Positions 55,591 to 63,859 of a DNA stretch of 64,000 nucleotides are shown here, piece by piece. A program made the position numbers and the translations under genes. The stretch lies in assembly GCF_022347765.1 (NCBI RefSeq), contig NZ_JAKRFZ010000002.1:1-64000 (forward strand). The letters are read 5' to 3'. The DNA comes from Pseudoalteromonas sp. OOF1S-7 (GTDB taxonomy: Bacteria; Pseudomonadota; Gammaproteobacteria; Enterobacterales; Alteromonadaceae). The first letter of the stretch is position 1. Each line of letters begins with the position of its first letter. The notes below the pieces were generated by a model. That model saw only the letters and a list, made by a program, of their open reading frames with translations. It was not told the origin of the DNA and did no database searches.

Positions 55591-56625
55591 ATGCAAGTAC
55601 TCAGACCCATTTCAGAAAAAGACTTTGCGGCGCTCAAAACCATCGCCATCGAATCGGGCCATGGGTTTACCTCATTGCCGGTAGATGACGACTTGCTGAG
55701 CAGTAAAATTGCACGCTCAGAGCAAAGTTTTGCAAAAGCCGTTGCGCAGCCAAAAGATGAAGGCTATTTATTTGTGCTGGAAGACAGCGACAGCGGCGAA
55801 ATTTTAGGCACCACCGCGATTGAAGCCGCGGTTGGCATGCAGACCCCTTTATACCACTATCATCTGGGCAAAACGGTACACCATTCTCGCACCCTGAATG
55901 TATACAATACGGTCGACATTCTGAGCATGTGTAATGACTACACCGGCGCATCCGAGATCTGTACCTTGTTTCTCAGAGAACCCTTCCGCAAGGGACTGGC
56001 AGGCCGCTTCCTGTCGCGTTCGCGCTTTAACTTTATGGCGCTGCACGCAGATCGCTTTAGCGAAACAGTTATCGCGGAGATGCGCGGCGTGAGTGACGAA
56101 GACGGACACTCCCCTTTCTGGCAGTGGTTGCAGGAACATTTTTTCAGTATTGAGTTTCCTCAGGCCGATCACCTGGTTGGCCTGGGCGATAAGGTATTTA
56201 TCAGTGAGCTGATGCCTAAATACCCAATTTACGCCAACTTACTGAGCAAAAAAGCGCAAGCCGTGATAGGCCAGGTGCATGAAAAAACCAAGCCTGCGCT
56301 GCGCCTGTTGCAAAAAGAAGGGTTTGAACACCGTGGTTATGTGGACTTGTTTGATGCAGGCCCGACTGTTGAGTCGAGACTGCAGAATATCAAAACGGTC
56401 CGTGAAACCAAGCGTGGCGCTGTGCGCATCGTCAAGCCCGAAGAATTAAACCTGACCGAAGCGCAAACCTGGTCCGTCTCTAACTGTGGTTTAGCGAATT
56501 TCAGAGCCACCTTTGACACTCAGGTTAACTGGTGTGGTAAAACCGCCGCTTTCAAAGTGACGGCAGACATCGCCTCGGCACTGCAAGTATCTGAAGGCGA
56601 CGAGATTAGCGGGTTCGTCCTGTAA
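55591..56625 (+). CDS. astA: Arginine N-succinyltransferase
   Basis: AstA transfers the succinyl group of succinyl-CoA to arginine, the first step of the arginine succinyltransferase pathway. The 344-residue product matches the family from its start (MQVLRPISEKDFAALKTIA) with GHGFTSLPVDDDLL, LNVYNTVDILSMCNDYTGASEICTLFL (in pieces), and AEMRGVSDEDGHSPFWQWL. No good ribosome site precedes the ATG, only the hairpin after astC, so translation may depend on astC. The pathway enzymes AstB, AstD and AstE are not encoded in this window. Confidence 0.94.
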   Translation: MQVLRPISEKDFAALKTIAIESGHGFTSLPVDDDLLSSKIARSEQSFAKAVAQPKDEGYLFVLEDSDSGEILGTTAIEAAVGMQTPLYHYHLGKTVHHSRTLNVYNTVDILSMCNDYTGASEICTLFLREPFRKGLAGRFLSRSRFNFMALHADRFSETVIAEMRGVSDEDGHSPFWQWLQEHFFSIEFPQADHLVGLGDKVFISELMPKYPIYANLLSKKAQAVIGQVHEKTKPALRLLQKEGFEHRGYVDLFDAGPTVESRLQNIKTVRETKRGAVRIVKPEELNLTEAQTWSVSNCGLANFRATFDTQVNWCGKTAAFKVTADIASALQVSEGDEISGFVL

Positions 56626-56753
56626 CAAACACATTAACTCTGGCGCTTAGAGCAACAACGCTTAAGCGGTAGGTAAAAATCGAATTAAAAGTTTGCGTCG
56701 TGCTTAGTCGTAACATTTAACGCGGCTGGGCCGCCATTTTAAGGATTGTCATT

Positions 56754-57557
56754 ATGCACAACAATGTAGATAGCTTATTTGAAAAACTATGGAGTAACTA
56801 CCTGGAAGTTACTCCTTCAGCTGTTAAAGTCCACGAACTACTTGGTTCTACGCAACAGGATGATGTGATCAACGATCATATTGCACTGCGCACCTTTAAT
56901 CACGAAAAAATTGGCCTGGAAAAACTGGCAGCGCATTTCAAAGCGGTTGGCTATACAGAGTGCGGTGAATACCACTTCGAAGCCAAAAAACTCTATGCCA
57001 AGCACTTTGAGCACAGTGATCCAACCAAACCAAAAGTGTTTATTTCTGAGCTGTTGGTAGAAAAATGCTCACCTGAACTGCAAGCCATCGTTAACGAGCT
57101 GGTTGAGCAAATTGACGAGAGCGCCGTTACTGCGGAAAACTTCCTGTACTCAGGTACGCACTGGCAAGTCAGCCACGAAACCTACAAGCAATTGCTGGCC
57201 GAGTCTGAATACGCAGCCTGGATGGCAGCATGGGGCTACCGTGCTAACCACTTCACAGTGAGCATCAACCACCTGGGTAACTTTGAAACCATCGAAGCCG
57301 TTAACCAGACACTGAAAGACGCTGGATTTGAACTGAACGCTTCTGGTGGTGAAATCAAAGGCTCACCGGAAGTGTTGCTTGAGCAATCATCAACACTCGC
57401 TGACCATCAGGCTGTGGCATTCAGCGATGGCGAGTTCAGCATTCCAAGCTGTTTCTACGAGTTTGCGCTGCGCTATAACAAGCCAGATGGCGAAATCTAC
57501 ACGGGATTTGTTGCGGCATCTGCCGACAAAATTTTCGAAAGTACTAACGCGCGCTAA
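56754..57557 (+). CDS. DUF1338 family protein (2-oxoadipate dioxygenase/decarboxylase-like)
   Basis: This 267-residue protein is of the family that includes HglS/YdcJ, iron(II)-dependent enzymes that convert 2-oxoadipate to 2-hydroxyglutarate in lysine catabolism. By analogy the metal ligands would be H42 (DHIALRTFN), H166 (YRANHFTVSINH) and E236 (CFYEFALRY). It is the short form; HglS has about 460 residues. Its substrate here is not known. It lies 128 bases downstream of astA on the same strand with its own ribosome site (AAGGATTG), which points to amino-acid catabolism. Confidence 0.85.
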   Translation: MHNNVDSLFEKLWSNYLEVTPSAVKVHELLGSTQQDDVINDHIALRTFNHEKIGLEKLAAHFKAVGYTECGEYHFEAKKLYAKHFEHSDPTKPKVFISELLVEKCSPELQAIVNELVEQIDESAVTAENFLYSGTHWQVSHETYKQLLAESEYAAWMAAWGYRANHFTVSINHLGNFETIEAVNQTLKDAGFELNASGGEIKGSPEVLLEQSSTLADHQAVAFSDGEFSIPSCFYEFALRYNKPDGEIYTGFVAASADKIFESTNAR

Positions 57558-57580
57558 TCGCGCTATCACAGTAACTTGTC

Positions 57581-57605
57581 AAAGCAGCCATCCGGCTGCT
57601 TTTTT
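57581..57605 (+). terminator. Intrinsic terminator after DUF1338 gene
   Basis: AAAGCAGCC / GGCTGCTTT stem with an ATCC loop, followed by further T residues. It ends the ast/DUF1338 unit. Confidence 0.9.
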
Positions 57606-57717
57606 ATTGCCTGATTGAATCGATTCTATGGCGAGATCAACCTTGTAAAGCAAAAACTCTGTCAGTATGTGGCAACATTCTGGTTGTTTTGAAAAGCAAT
57701 GACGGTTAAGTTTTCAA

Positions 57718-57735
57718 CTGTCACAAAACAGTCTT
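57718..57735 (+). promoter_or_regulatory. Pho-box-like site upstream of ppk2
   Basis: CTGTCACAAAACAGTCTT matches the 18-base Pho-box consensus (CTGTCATAWAWCTGTCAY type) at about 15 positions, with two 7-base repeats separated by AAAA. A second CTGTCAT at 57743-57749 is followed by CTGAGCT 11 bases on, possibly a second, weaker box. It lies about 95 bases before ppk2, which fits control by PhoB under phosphate limitation. Confidence 0.5.
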
Positions 57736-57827
57736 AACAAAACTGTCATTGTTCTGAGCTAGCGTAGAGATATCAAGCTGGCAAAAAGCGCGACCATGAC
57801 AGTGATCACTGCCAACGAGGTAGAGCT

Positions 57828-58661
57828 GTGAATATTGAACCTAAGCTTAGTGTATTATTAAACCGTCAGATCACGGTCAAAGCACCGCTTGAGCATCCGG
57901 CACTGGATGACAAAAAAGCCTATCGGCGGGCGCTGAAGTACTGGCAAAACGAGTTGCTGCACGTGCAGCAAGCCTACTATCACCAGGGGCGCCGTGCGCT
58001 GATCGTCTTTGAAGGTTGGGATGCGGCCGGCAAAGGGGGTGCTATTCGCCGTATCACTGAACGGCTGGACCCGAGGGGTTACCAGGTTTTTCCCATCAGC
58101 GCACCAAAAGATGAAGAACAAGGCAGGCATTATCTCTATCGTTTTTACAATAAACTACCAAAGGCAGGCACCCTTACGATTTTTGACCGCTCCTACTATG
58201 GCCGCGTTCTGGTTGAACGCGTTGAAAAATTCGCAGCACAAAGTGAATGGCAACGGGCTTATCAGGAAATCAACGAATTTGAACGCCTGCTGCATGATGA
58301 CAACGTGAAAGTGGTGAAATTGTTTTTGCATATCAGTGCTGAGGAACAACTTAAACGCTTCGAGGAGCGTCTCAACAACCCTTACAAGCGCTGGAAACTC
58401 ACAGAAGAAGATATCCGCAACCGCAACAGACGTGACGATTATGAACAAGCCATTGACGACATGTTTGCCCGGACCGATACCCAGCAAGCTCCCTGGAACC
58501 TGGTTCTTGGAGAGCATAAGTGGTATACCCGGGTAGAGGTACTCAAGACCCTGGTAAGAACACTCAGCGACGGAGTAGACACGACTCCCCCACCGGTGGA
58601 CACAAACGTGGTCAGATTGGCAAAAGAGCACTTAGGTATTAAACACAAGAGGAAGGACTAA
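57828..58661 (+). CDS. ppk2: Polyphosphate kinase 2
   Basis: PPK2 transfers phosphate between polyphosphate and nucleotides, usually using polyphosphate to make GTP/ATP from the diphosphate. The 277-residue protein has one PPK2 domain with Walker A GWDAAGKGG (63-71), the FDRSYYGRVLVERV segment with the catalytic Asp (D120), and the lid RRDDYEQAIDDMFARTDT. The start is GTG 57828 with GAGG 7 bases upstream. Its TAA shares a base with the ATG of the next gene, so they are translationally coupled. Confidence 0.93.
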   Translation: MNIEPKLSVLLNRQITVKAPLEHPALDDKKAYRRALKYWQNELLHVQQAYYHQGRRALIVFEGWDAAGKGGAIRRITERLDPRGYQVFPISAPKDEEQGRHYLYRFYNKLPKAGTLTIFDRSYYGRVLVERVEKFAAQSEWQRAYQEINEFERLLHDDNVKVVKLFLHISAEEQLKRFEERLNNPYKRWKLTEEDIRNRNRRDDYEQAIDDMFARTDTQQAPWNLVLGEHKWYTRVEVLKTLVRTLSDGVDTTPPPVDTNVVRLAKEHLGIKHKRKD

Positions 58662-59959
58662 TGGAAAGAGCAGACGTACTTGGTCAGTATTTCGACCACC
58701 ATGATGGTACATACCCGAGCATGGCTTTAGCCAAGCACACCAAGATGGCCTCCAGCGCATTTCGCTTTTTCCGTGGCAGTGCTCCCTTGATGTACCGGGA
58801 TTTAACGCATCGTGTTATTGATTTGCCAACGACGTTATTTGAACTACCTCTGACTAATGTGCTGGGTGATTGCCATGCCAGTAACTTTGGTTTTCTGAGC
58901 GAGGAAGGCTCACACGGCGGCACATTGGTTTTTTCACCTAACGACTTTGATGATGCCTGCGTTGGCCATGCTGTATGGGATTTACTGCGTTTTCTGAACA
59001 GTCTGCCTCTGGCGCAGCAAGAAGGTGCCTTGTTACAAAGCAACAGCGAAGATATGAAGCTTCGACAAAAACCGCTGGCTGACATGGCACAAGTTCTTCG
59101 GGCACAGCGCACTTTCATCGACAGTTATGTGGCCACCTGCGGAGCGTCTTTACGCGGTGAGAACAATAATCAAAGCGCCCTGACCCAATTTAGCCAGGAA
59201 CATATTTTACATAAACGCTGGCAAAAAGGCTTACAACGCCTGGTCGGAGGCGCGGCCTTTAATCTTAAAAGTAGCCTCGCAAAAGAAGTAGAGCTGAACA
59301 ATACACCGCTTAAGTTTAAAGACCATGATGAAAAGTTTTCTCGTTTGCATGAAGATCTGAGCAATGCGCTGATCGAGTATTTCCGCCCTTATGTCGATGA
59401 TGAGATCATCGACTGCATTGAACGCCTGGATGCCGGGACAGGGTCCAACAACCTGAAACGTTATTACCTGCTGGTTGGTCCTAAATTTTGCTCTTCTGCC
59501 GAGCTGTATCACATAGTCGAAGTCAAACAACAGCAACTGGCCGCACCATTACATTATTACACTGACCTGAGCCCAACCAACCGCCTTAACCATGCGCACC
59601 TGACCGTTAATTGCCAGCGCAAAATGCAGCGCCGACCCGATCTGGTCTTAGATGATGCATTATGGCAAGGTACACACTGGCTGGTGCGATCTCGTCATCA
59701 CGCACGCGTTGGCATTGACCCGGAGCACATTGTGCTTGGCAAGCGCGCTGCCCAGCGGGATGGCTTATGTCAATATGCTGAGGCCTGTGCTATTGCACTG
59801 GCTTATGCGCACATGCGTGGCGACCGTCGCTCGTTGATGTTTCAACAGGTCGTTACAGATGTCTTGCCGGGGGCCAGAGATGAGCTGATTGACACAGCAA
59901 ATGATTATGCCAGCCTGGTCGAACAAGACTGGGAGCTTTTCTGCTCACTCAGAAAGTAG
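58661..59959 (+). CDS. DUF2252 family protein
   Basis: This 432-residue protein has the DUF2252 landmarks FRFFRGSAPLMYRDL, LGDCHASNFGFL, FSPNDFDDACVGHAVWDLLRFL and YYLLVGPKF. The GDxHxxNFG and DFDD segments resemble the catalytic and metal sites of kinase-like phosphotransferases (APH fold), so a phosphotransferase role is suggested but unproven. Coupling to ppk2 hints at a joint role in phosphate metabolism. Its last 15 bases overlap the convergent RNase Z gene. Confidence 0.87.
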   Translation: MERADVLGQYFDHHDGTYPSMALAKHTKMASSAFRFFRGSAPLMYRDLTHRVIDLPTTLFELPLTNVLGDCHASNFGFLSEEGSHGGTLVFSPNDFDDACVGHAVWDLLRFLNSLPLAQQEGALLQSNSEDMKLRQKPLADMAQVLRAQRTFIDSYVATCGASLRGENNNQSALTQFSQEHILHKRWQKGLQRLVGGAAFNLKSSLAKEVELNNTPLKFKDHDEKFSRLHEDLSNALIEYFRPYVDDEIIDCIERLDAGTGSNNLKRYYLLVGPKFCSSAELYHIVEVKQQQLAAPLHYYTDLSPTNRLNHAHLTVNCQRKMQRRPDLVLDDALWQGTHWLVRSRHHARVGIDPEHIVLGKRAAQRDGLCQYAEACAIALAYAHMRGDRRSLMFQQVVTDVLPGARDELIDTANDYASLVEQDWELFCSLRK

Positions 59960-60886
59960 TTGTTTAGGCACTGTTAAAACCAAAGAATCGTAAGCCAGGC
60001 GCAAACTCCCGTGAAAATGTGTACTGGCTTCAAGCGCTAATGCATCAATCATGCCCTCACCATGATAACGCACACTAAAGTGGGTCAGTATGAGTGCTGG
60101 GATCTGATATTGCTGGGCAAACTGTGCAACCCGCTTGGCGTCGCTGTGGCCAGTATGGATGCCGACACGCATCAGATCTGGGTGAGTAAATGTCGCCTCG
60201 TGCACCAGCATATCTATATCGTCGCAGTATGACGACAACAGCGAGGGTTTTTCATTGTCCCCGCAAATAATCACAATTCTGGGTCGCCAGCTGGGGAATG
60301 TATACGTCTTGGCTGTAAGTTGCTGCCCCTGGTAAATCACATCCTGCCCTTTTTGCAGCAAATTGTAATGCGGCCCGCTTGCTATACCCTCCATGTGCAA
60401 TTGTTTAATTCTCAGCTTGCGTGGGATCTGCGCTTCGGTGATTTTGAATCCAAAGCTGGGCACCCGGTGCTTCAAAGGGATGATCTCGATATGGCAAAAT
60501 TCAAAAGAAGCGAACTGATCACTTAGCTCAATTGCCATCGTATGTAAGTCAAAAGACAGGGTGACCTGAGTCAGTCCCAGCGTTGACATAACAAACTGAA
60601 CCACTGCCTGTGGCGCAATCAAATAAACAGGGTCAGTTCGGCCAGACATAGCCATTGACGCCAGCAAACCTGGCAGACCATAACAATGATCACCATGTAA
60701 ATGAGTGATACAAATCACACTCAGGTGATAAGGAGACAAACCAGATTTAAGCAGCTGATGCTGAGTGGCTTCGCCGCAATCCACCAGCAACCAGGATTTG
60801 GTTTTTTCAAAACTAACCCCGGTTGCAGACATATTTCTGCTCAGACTGGGACAACCTGAAGAGGTCCCTAAAAAATGTATTTGCAA
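59945..60886 (-). CDS. rnz: Ribonuclease Z
   Basis: This zinc-dependent beta-lactamase-fold nuclease processes the 3' end of tRNA precursors. The 313-residue product has HLHGDHCYGLPGL (H62, H64, D66, H67), DCGEATQHQLL, IICGDNEKP and LVHEATFTH, with LILTHFSVRY near the end, all as in the elaC/RNase Z family. The start is a TTG at 60886 (TTGCAAATACAT) with GGAG upstream. It is a single gene, convergent with DUF2252. Confidence 0.93.
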   Translation of the reverse strand: MQIHFLGTSSGCPSLSRNMSATGVSFEKTKSWLLVDCGEATQHQLLKSGLSPYHLSVICITHLHGDHCYGLPGLLASMAMSGRTDPVYLIAPQAVVQFVMSTLGLTQVTLSFDLHTMAIELSDQFASFEFCHIEIIPLKHRVPSFGFKITEAQIPRKLRIKQLHMEGIASGPHYNLLQKGQDVIYQGQQLTAKTYTFPSWRPRIVIICGDNEKPSLLSSYCDDIDMLVHEATFTHPDLMRVGIHTGHSDAKRVAQFAQQYQIPALILTHFSVRYHGEGMIDALALEASTHFHGSLRLAYDSLVLTVPKQLLSE

Positions 60887-61031
60887 AACAACTCCAAAAA
60901 TACGGTTTTAGCCATTGATCCTGCCACGGCTTAAGTTACAGTGGAACTAGTCCGGTTGATTTGTGCTAAGCGGACTGATTTACAAGCCGTTTATAGGAAG
61001 TTGCACCTCAGTCCAGAAACAGGAGCATACC

Positions 61032-61304
61032 ATGAAAAATGATATCGATAGTCGCCAGATCCTCGCCGTTTATGAATATATTCAGCAACATGGTGAAGCC
61101 GACGAAAATGGAAAATTATTCGAAGGGATCCGGGCCTACTCTGATCCAGACGGTTACACTATCTACCTTGAGGGCAGTGCCCTGTTGCTCAGGTTTGGTT
61201 TTCACAATACCTACCACCTGGATTACCAGCACGAAAAGAACAAAGAGGACTTTATTAACAAGCTTAATTTTATCTATCAAATGGCTAATGAGGCTAAAGA
61301 GTAA
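61032..61304 (+). CDS. DUF3081 family small protein
   Basis: This 90-residue cytoplasmic protein begins MKNDIDSRQILAVYEYIQQHG and has the short GIRAYSDPDGYTIYLEG beta segment, then FHNTYHLDYQHEKNKEDFI. It matches the DUF3081 pattern of Vibrio and Alteromonadales. The function is unknown. AGGAG lies 8 bases before the ATG. An in-frame upstream ATG at 60963 gives no better fit. It is a single gene before the AbgT gene. Confidence 0.78.
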   Translation: MKNDIDSRQILAVYEYIQQHGEADENGKLFEGIRAYSDPDGYTIYLEGSALLLRFGFHNTYHLDYQHEKNKEDFINKLNFIYQMANEAKE

Positions 61305-61436
61305 CCTGTGTTCCTGGGTACAAGTAGGTGTTTTACTCATTTTGTCTCAGATTCTTTCAAAATTAACGCGTAGCTATAAAACAAATGCGCAATTGGTGGT
61401 AGAGTAACGGCATTTTTTATAATCGAGAAATTTGCT

Positions 61437-63038
61437 ATGTCGAATGCTGTAGAGACGTCAGCTGATCAATCCAACCAGCAAAAGCAAGGCGGCCTGTTTA
61501 ACCGCTTTCTAGCAACGGTTGAGTTTCTGGGCAACATGCTGCCCCACCCTATCACCCTGTTTGCCATGTTTTGTATCGCCATTGTTATTTTCAGTGGTAT
61601 TGCAGACTGGATGGGGCTCAGTGCCATAGACCCGCGCCCAGAGGGTGCAAAAGGCAGAGCGCCAGACGGTGTGATCGAGGTCGTCAGCCTGATGAGTGCA
61701 GAAGGTCTGCAGCGTATCGTCACTGGTCTCGTTACTAACTTTACAGGCTTCGCGCCACTGGGGACCGTGCTAGTTGCGCTACTGGGTGTGAGTGTAGCGG
61801 AACACTCTGGCATGCTCTCAGCGGCTATGCGCGGCATGGTCATGGGCGCGTCTAAGCGGTTAGTTACTTTTATGGTCGTATTCGCTGCCATTCTATCTAA
61901 TACAGCTTCTGAGCTCGGTTATGTTGTGTTGATCCCACTCGCAGCCATGATTTTCCATAGCCTGGGGCGTCACCCACTCGCGGGGCTCGCTGCAGCGTTT
62001 GCTGGGGTGTCCGGTGGTTACAGTGCAAACCTGTTGCTTGGCACCATAGACCCCCTGCTTGCCGGTATCACCACTCCAGCAGCCCAGATGATTGATCCAA
62101 CCTACCAGGTCGGCCCTGAAGCAAACTGGTACTTCATGATGATCTCTGTATTCCTGATTGCCATCGTAGGTACCTGGGTAACAGAAGCCATTGTTGAGCC
62201 TCGCCTTGGTAAATACAACCCGGACGAAGCCAGTGTTGACCTGTCCAGTAACAACATTGAGCACCTGACAGACAAAGAAAAGTCTGGCCTGAAATGGGCC
62301 GGTGTTGCTTTACTGGTTGTATCGGCCCTGCTGGCATTAACCATAGTGCCTGAAAACGGCATACTGCGTCACCCTGAAACAGGCGCCGTCGCCGGCTCTC
62401 CTTTTCTCAAAGGCATCGTCGTATTCATCTTTGTGACATTCGCGATTCCCGGTTTTGTCTATGGACGCGTAGTAGGCACTATGCGTAACGACCGTGATGT
62501 TATCGACGCCATGAGTAAGAGTATGAGTTCAATGGGCATGTACATAGTGCTGGTGTTCTTTGCAGCTCAGTTCGTTGCTTTCTTTAAGTGGACAAATTTA
62601 GGTACTATCCTGGCGATTAACGGCGCGGCTATGTTGCAAGCGTTGAACCTGACAGGCCCGGAAGTCTTCGTCCTGTTTATTTTAATGTGTGCCGTCGTGA
62701 ACCTAAGCCTGGGTTCATCCTCTGCGCAATGGGCGGTGACTGCACCTATCTTCGTGCCTATGCTCATGTTAGTTGGCTATGCACCAGAAACCATTCAGGC
62801 CGCATATCGAATTGGTGACTCAGTAACTAACTTGATCACACCCATGATGAGTTATTTTGGTTTGATTTTAGCTGTGGCTACCAAGTATAAAAAAGATATG
62901 GGGATCGGCACTCTGGTCGCAACTATGCTGCCTTACAGCATGTGTTTCTTTGTCGGCTGGGTGGCTCTGTTCTATATCTGGGTATTCGGTTTCGGCTTAC
63001 CAGTCGGGCCAAACTCCCCGATTTATTATCAACCCTAA
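61437..63038 (+). CDS. AbgT family transporter
   Basis: This 533-residue membrane protein has about 11 to 13 predicted helices, starting with FLGNMLPHPITLFAMFCIAIVIFSG. AbgT proteins were named for uptake of p-aminobenzoyl-glutamate, but other members export sulfonamides and antimetabolites. Conserved positions include LSNTASELGYVVLIPLAAMIFHSLGRHP and the NLSLGSSSAQWAVTAPIFVPM helix, which carries the substrate and sodium site. The substrate of this member is not determinable from sequence alone. A strong terminator follows. Confidence 0.92.
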   Translation: MSNAVETSADQSNQQKQGGLFNRFLATVEFLGNMLPHPITLFAMFCIAIVIFSGIADWMGLSAIDPRPEGAKGRAPDGVIEVVSLMSAEGLQRIVTGLVTNFTGFAPLGTVLVALLGVSVAEHSGMLSAAMRGMVMGASKRLVTFMVVFAAILSNTASELGYVVLIPLAAMIFHSLGRHPLAGLAAAFAGVSGGYSANLLLGTIDPLLAGITTPAAQMIDPTYQVGPEANWYFMMISVFLIAIVGTWVTEAIVEPRLGKYNPDEASVDLSSNNIEHLTDKEKSGLKWAGVALLVVSALLALTIVPENGILRHPETGAVAGSPFLKGIVVFIFVTFAIPGFVYGRVVGTMRNDRDVIDAMSKSMSSMGMYIVLVFFAAQFVAFFKWTNLGTILAINGAAMLQALNLTGPEVFVLFILMCAVVNLSLGSSSAQWAVTAPIFVPMLMLVGYAPETIQAAYRIGDSVTNLITPMMSYFGLILAVATKYKKDMGIGTLVATMLPYSMCFFVGWVALFYIWVFGFGLPVGPNSPIYYQP

Positions 63039-63045
63039 TCAGATT

Positions 63046-63072
63046 ATGCCAGCGCAAGCTGGCATTTTTTTT
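63046..63072 (+). terminator. Intrinsic terminator after AbgT gene
   Basis: ATGCCAGC / GCTGGCAT is a perfect 8-pair stem with a GCAA tetraloop and a run of eight T. Confidence 0.92.
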
Positions 63073-63181
63073 GGCGAATATGCAAGGTTCCATTTGTTTA
63101 ATGGTTGATGCTGTCCTACAGTCCTATAGGAATCGCCGAAAAGGAGTTTAAACCTACGACATAAACTATTTAAGGCTAACC

Positions 63182-63817
63182 ATGTATACACTGTTCTACT
63201 ATCCACGCAACGCGAGTTTAGCGCCTCATTTTGTTCTCGAAGCCCTTCAGGTCCCATACCAGCTGGAGCTGGTCGACAGAAAAAAAAATGTGCAACGTTC
63301 AGCACAATATCTACAACTCAACCCCACAGGACGGATCCCAACCTTAGTTGATGACGAATTTGTTCTGTTCGAAAGTGCTGCAATTTGCCTTTACTTGTGT
63401 GAAAAACATCCCGAGGGCCATTTAATCCCAGCTGAGCCAAAACAAAAAGCAGAGTTCTACCAGTGGCTGATGTATCTGACGACCACGGTTCAGGCCGAGT
63501 TGATGATCTATTTCTACCCGGAGCGCCACACACAAAGCGCACTCATGTACGACGACATTGTCAGAACACAGCAATCGCGCGTACAAGAAATGCTGACCCT
63601 GCTCGACAGACATCTGGCAGACAAAACCTATATGGTTGGCGAGCAGTTTACAGTCTGTGACTGCTATTTGTTTATGCTGTGTATCTGGGCTGACGAGCTT
63701 GCTAAACCCCCGCTGCAGTTTGAGCACCTTGGGCGTTACTTAAGTGGTATCTCAAGGCATCCCGCTATTGAAGCAGTGTGTAAGAAGGAAGGGACTGAAT
63801 TAGGGATGTATCGGTGA
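63182..63817 (+). CDS. Glutathione S-transferase family protein
   Basis: This 211-residue protein has an N-terminal thioredoxin-like domain (MYTLFYYPRNASLAPHFVLEAL; LNPTGRIPTLVDDEFVLFESAAICLYL with the glutathione-binding Glu-Ser) and an alpha-helical C-terminal domain (about 88-205; TVCDCYLFMLCIW with the conserved N-capping Asp). The catalytic residue is probably Tyr or Ser near position 7-12. The substrate is unknown. It is a single gene. Confidence 0.9.
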   Translation: MYTLFYYPRNASLAPHFVLEALQVPYQLELVDRKKNVQRSAQYLQLNPTGRIPTLVDDEFVLFESAAICLYLCEKHPEGHLIPAEPKQKAEFYQWLMYLTTTVQAELMIYFYPERHTQSALMYDDIVRTQQSRVQEMLTLLDRHLADKTYMVGEQFTVCDCYLFMLCIWADELAKPPLQFEHLGRYLSGISRHPAIEAVCKKEGTELGMYR

Positions 63818-63821
63818 TGAT

Positions 63822-63850
63822 TCAGGTCTGGTTGCTTTAACCAGACCTGA
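63822..63850. terminator. Perfect 12-pair hairpin, no T-run
   Basis: TCAGGTCTGGTT / AACCAGACCTGA with a GCTTT loop lies between two convergent genes. It has no poly-T tail on either strand, so it is probably a rho-independent-like structure or a 3' protection element shared by both genes. Confidence 0.6.
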
Positions 63851-63859
63851 GAGATTTGA

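Noticed and set aside
60963-61031. N-terminal extension of the DUF3081 protein
   Set aside because: The ATG at 61032 has AGGAG at ideal spacing and matches the family start.
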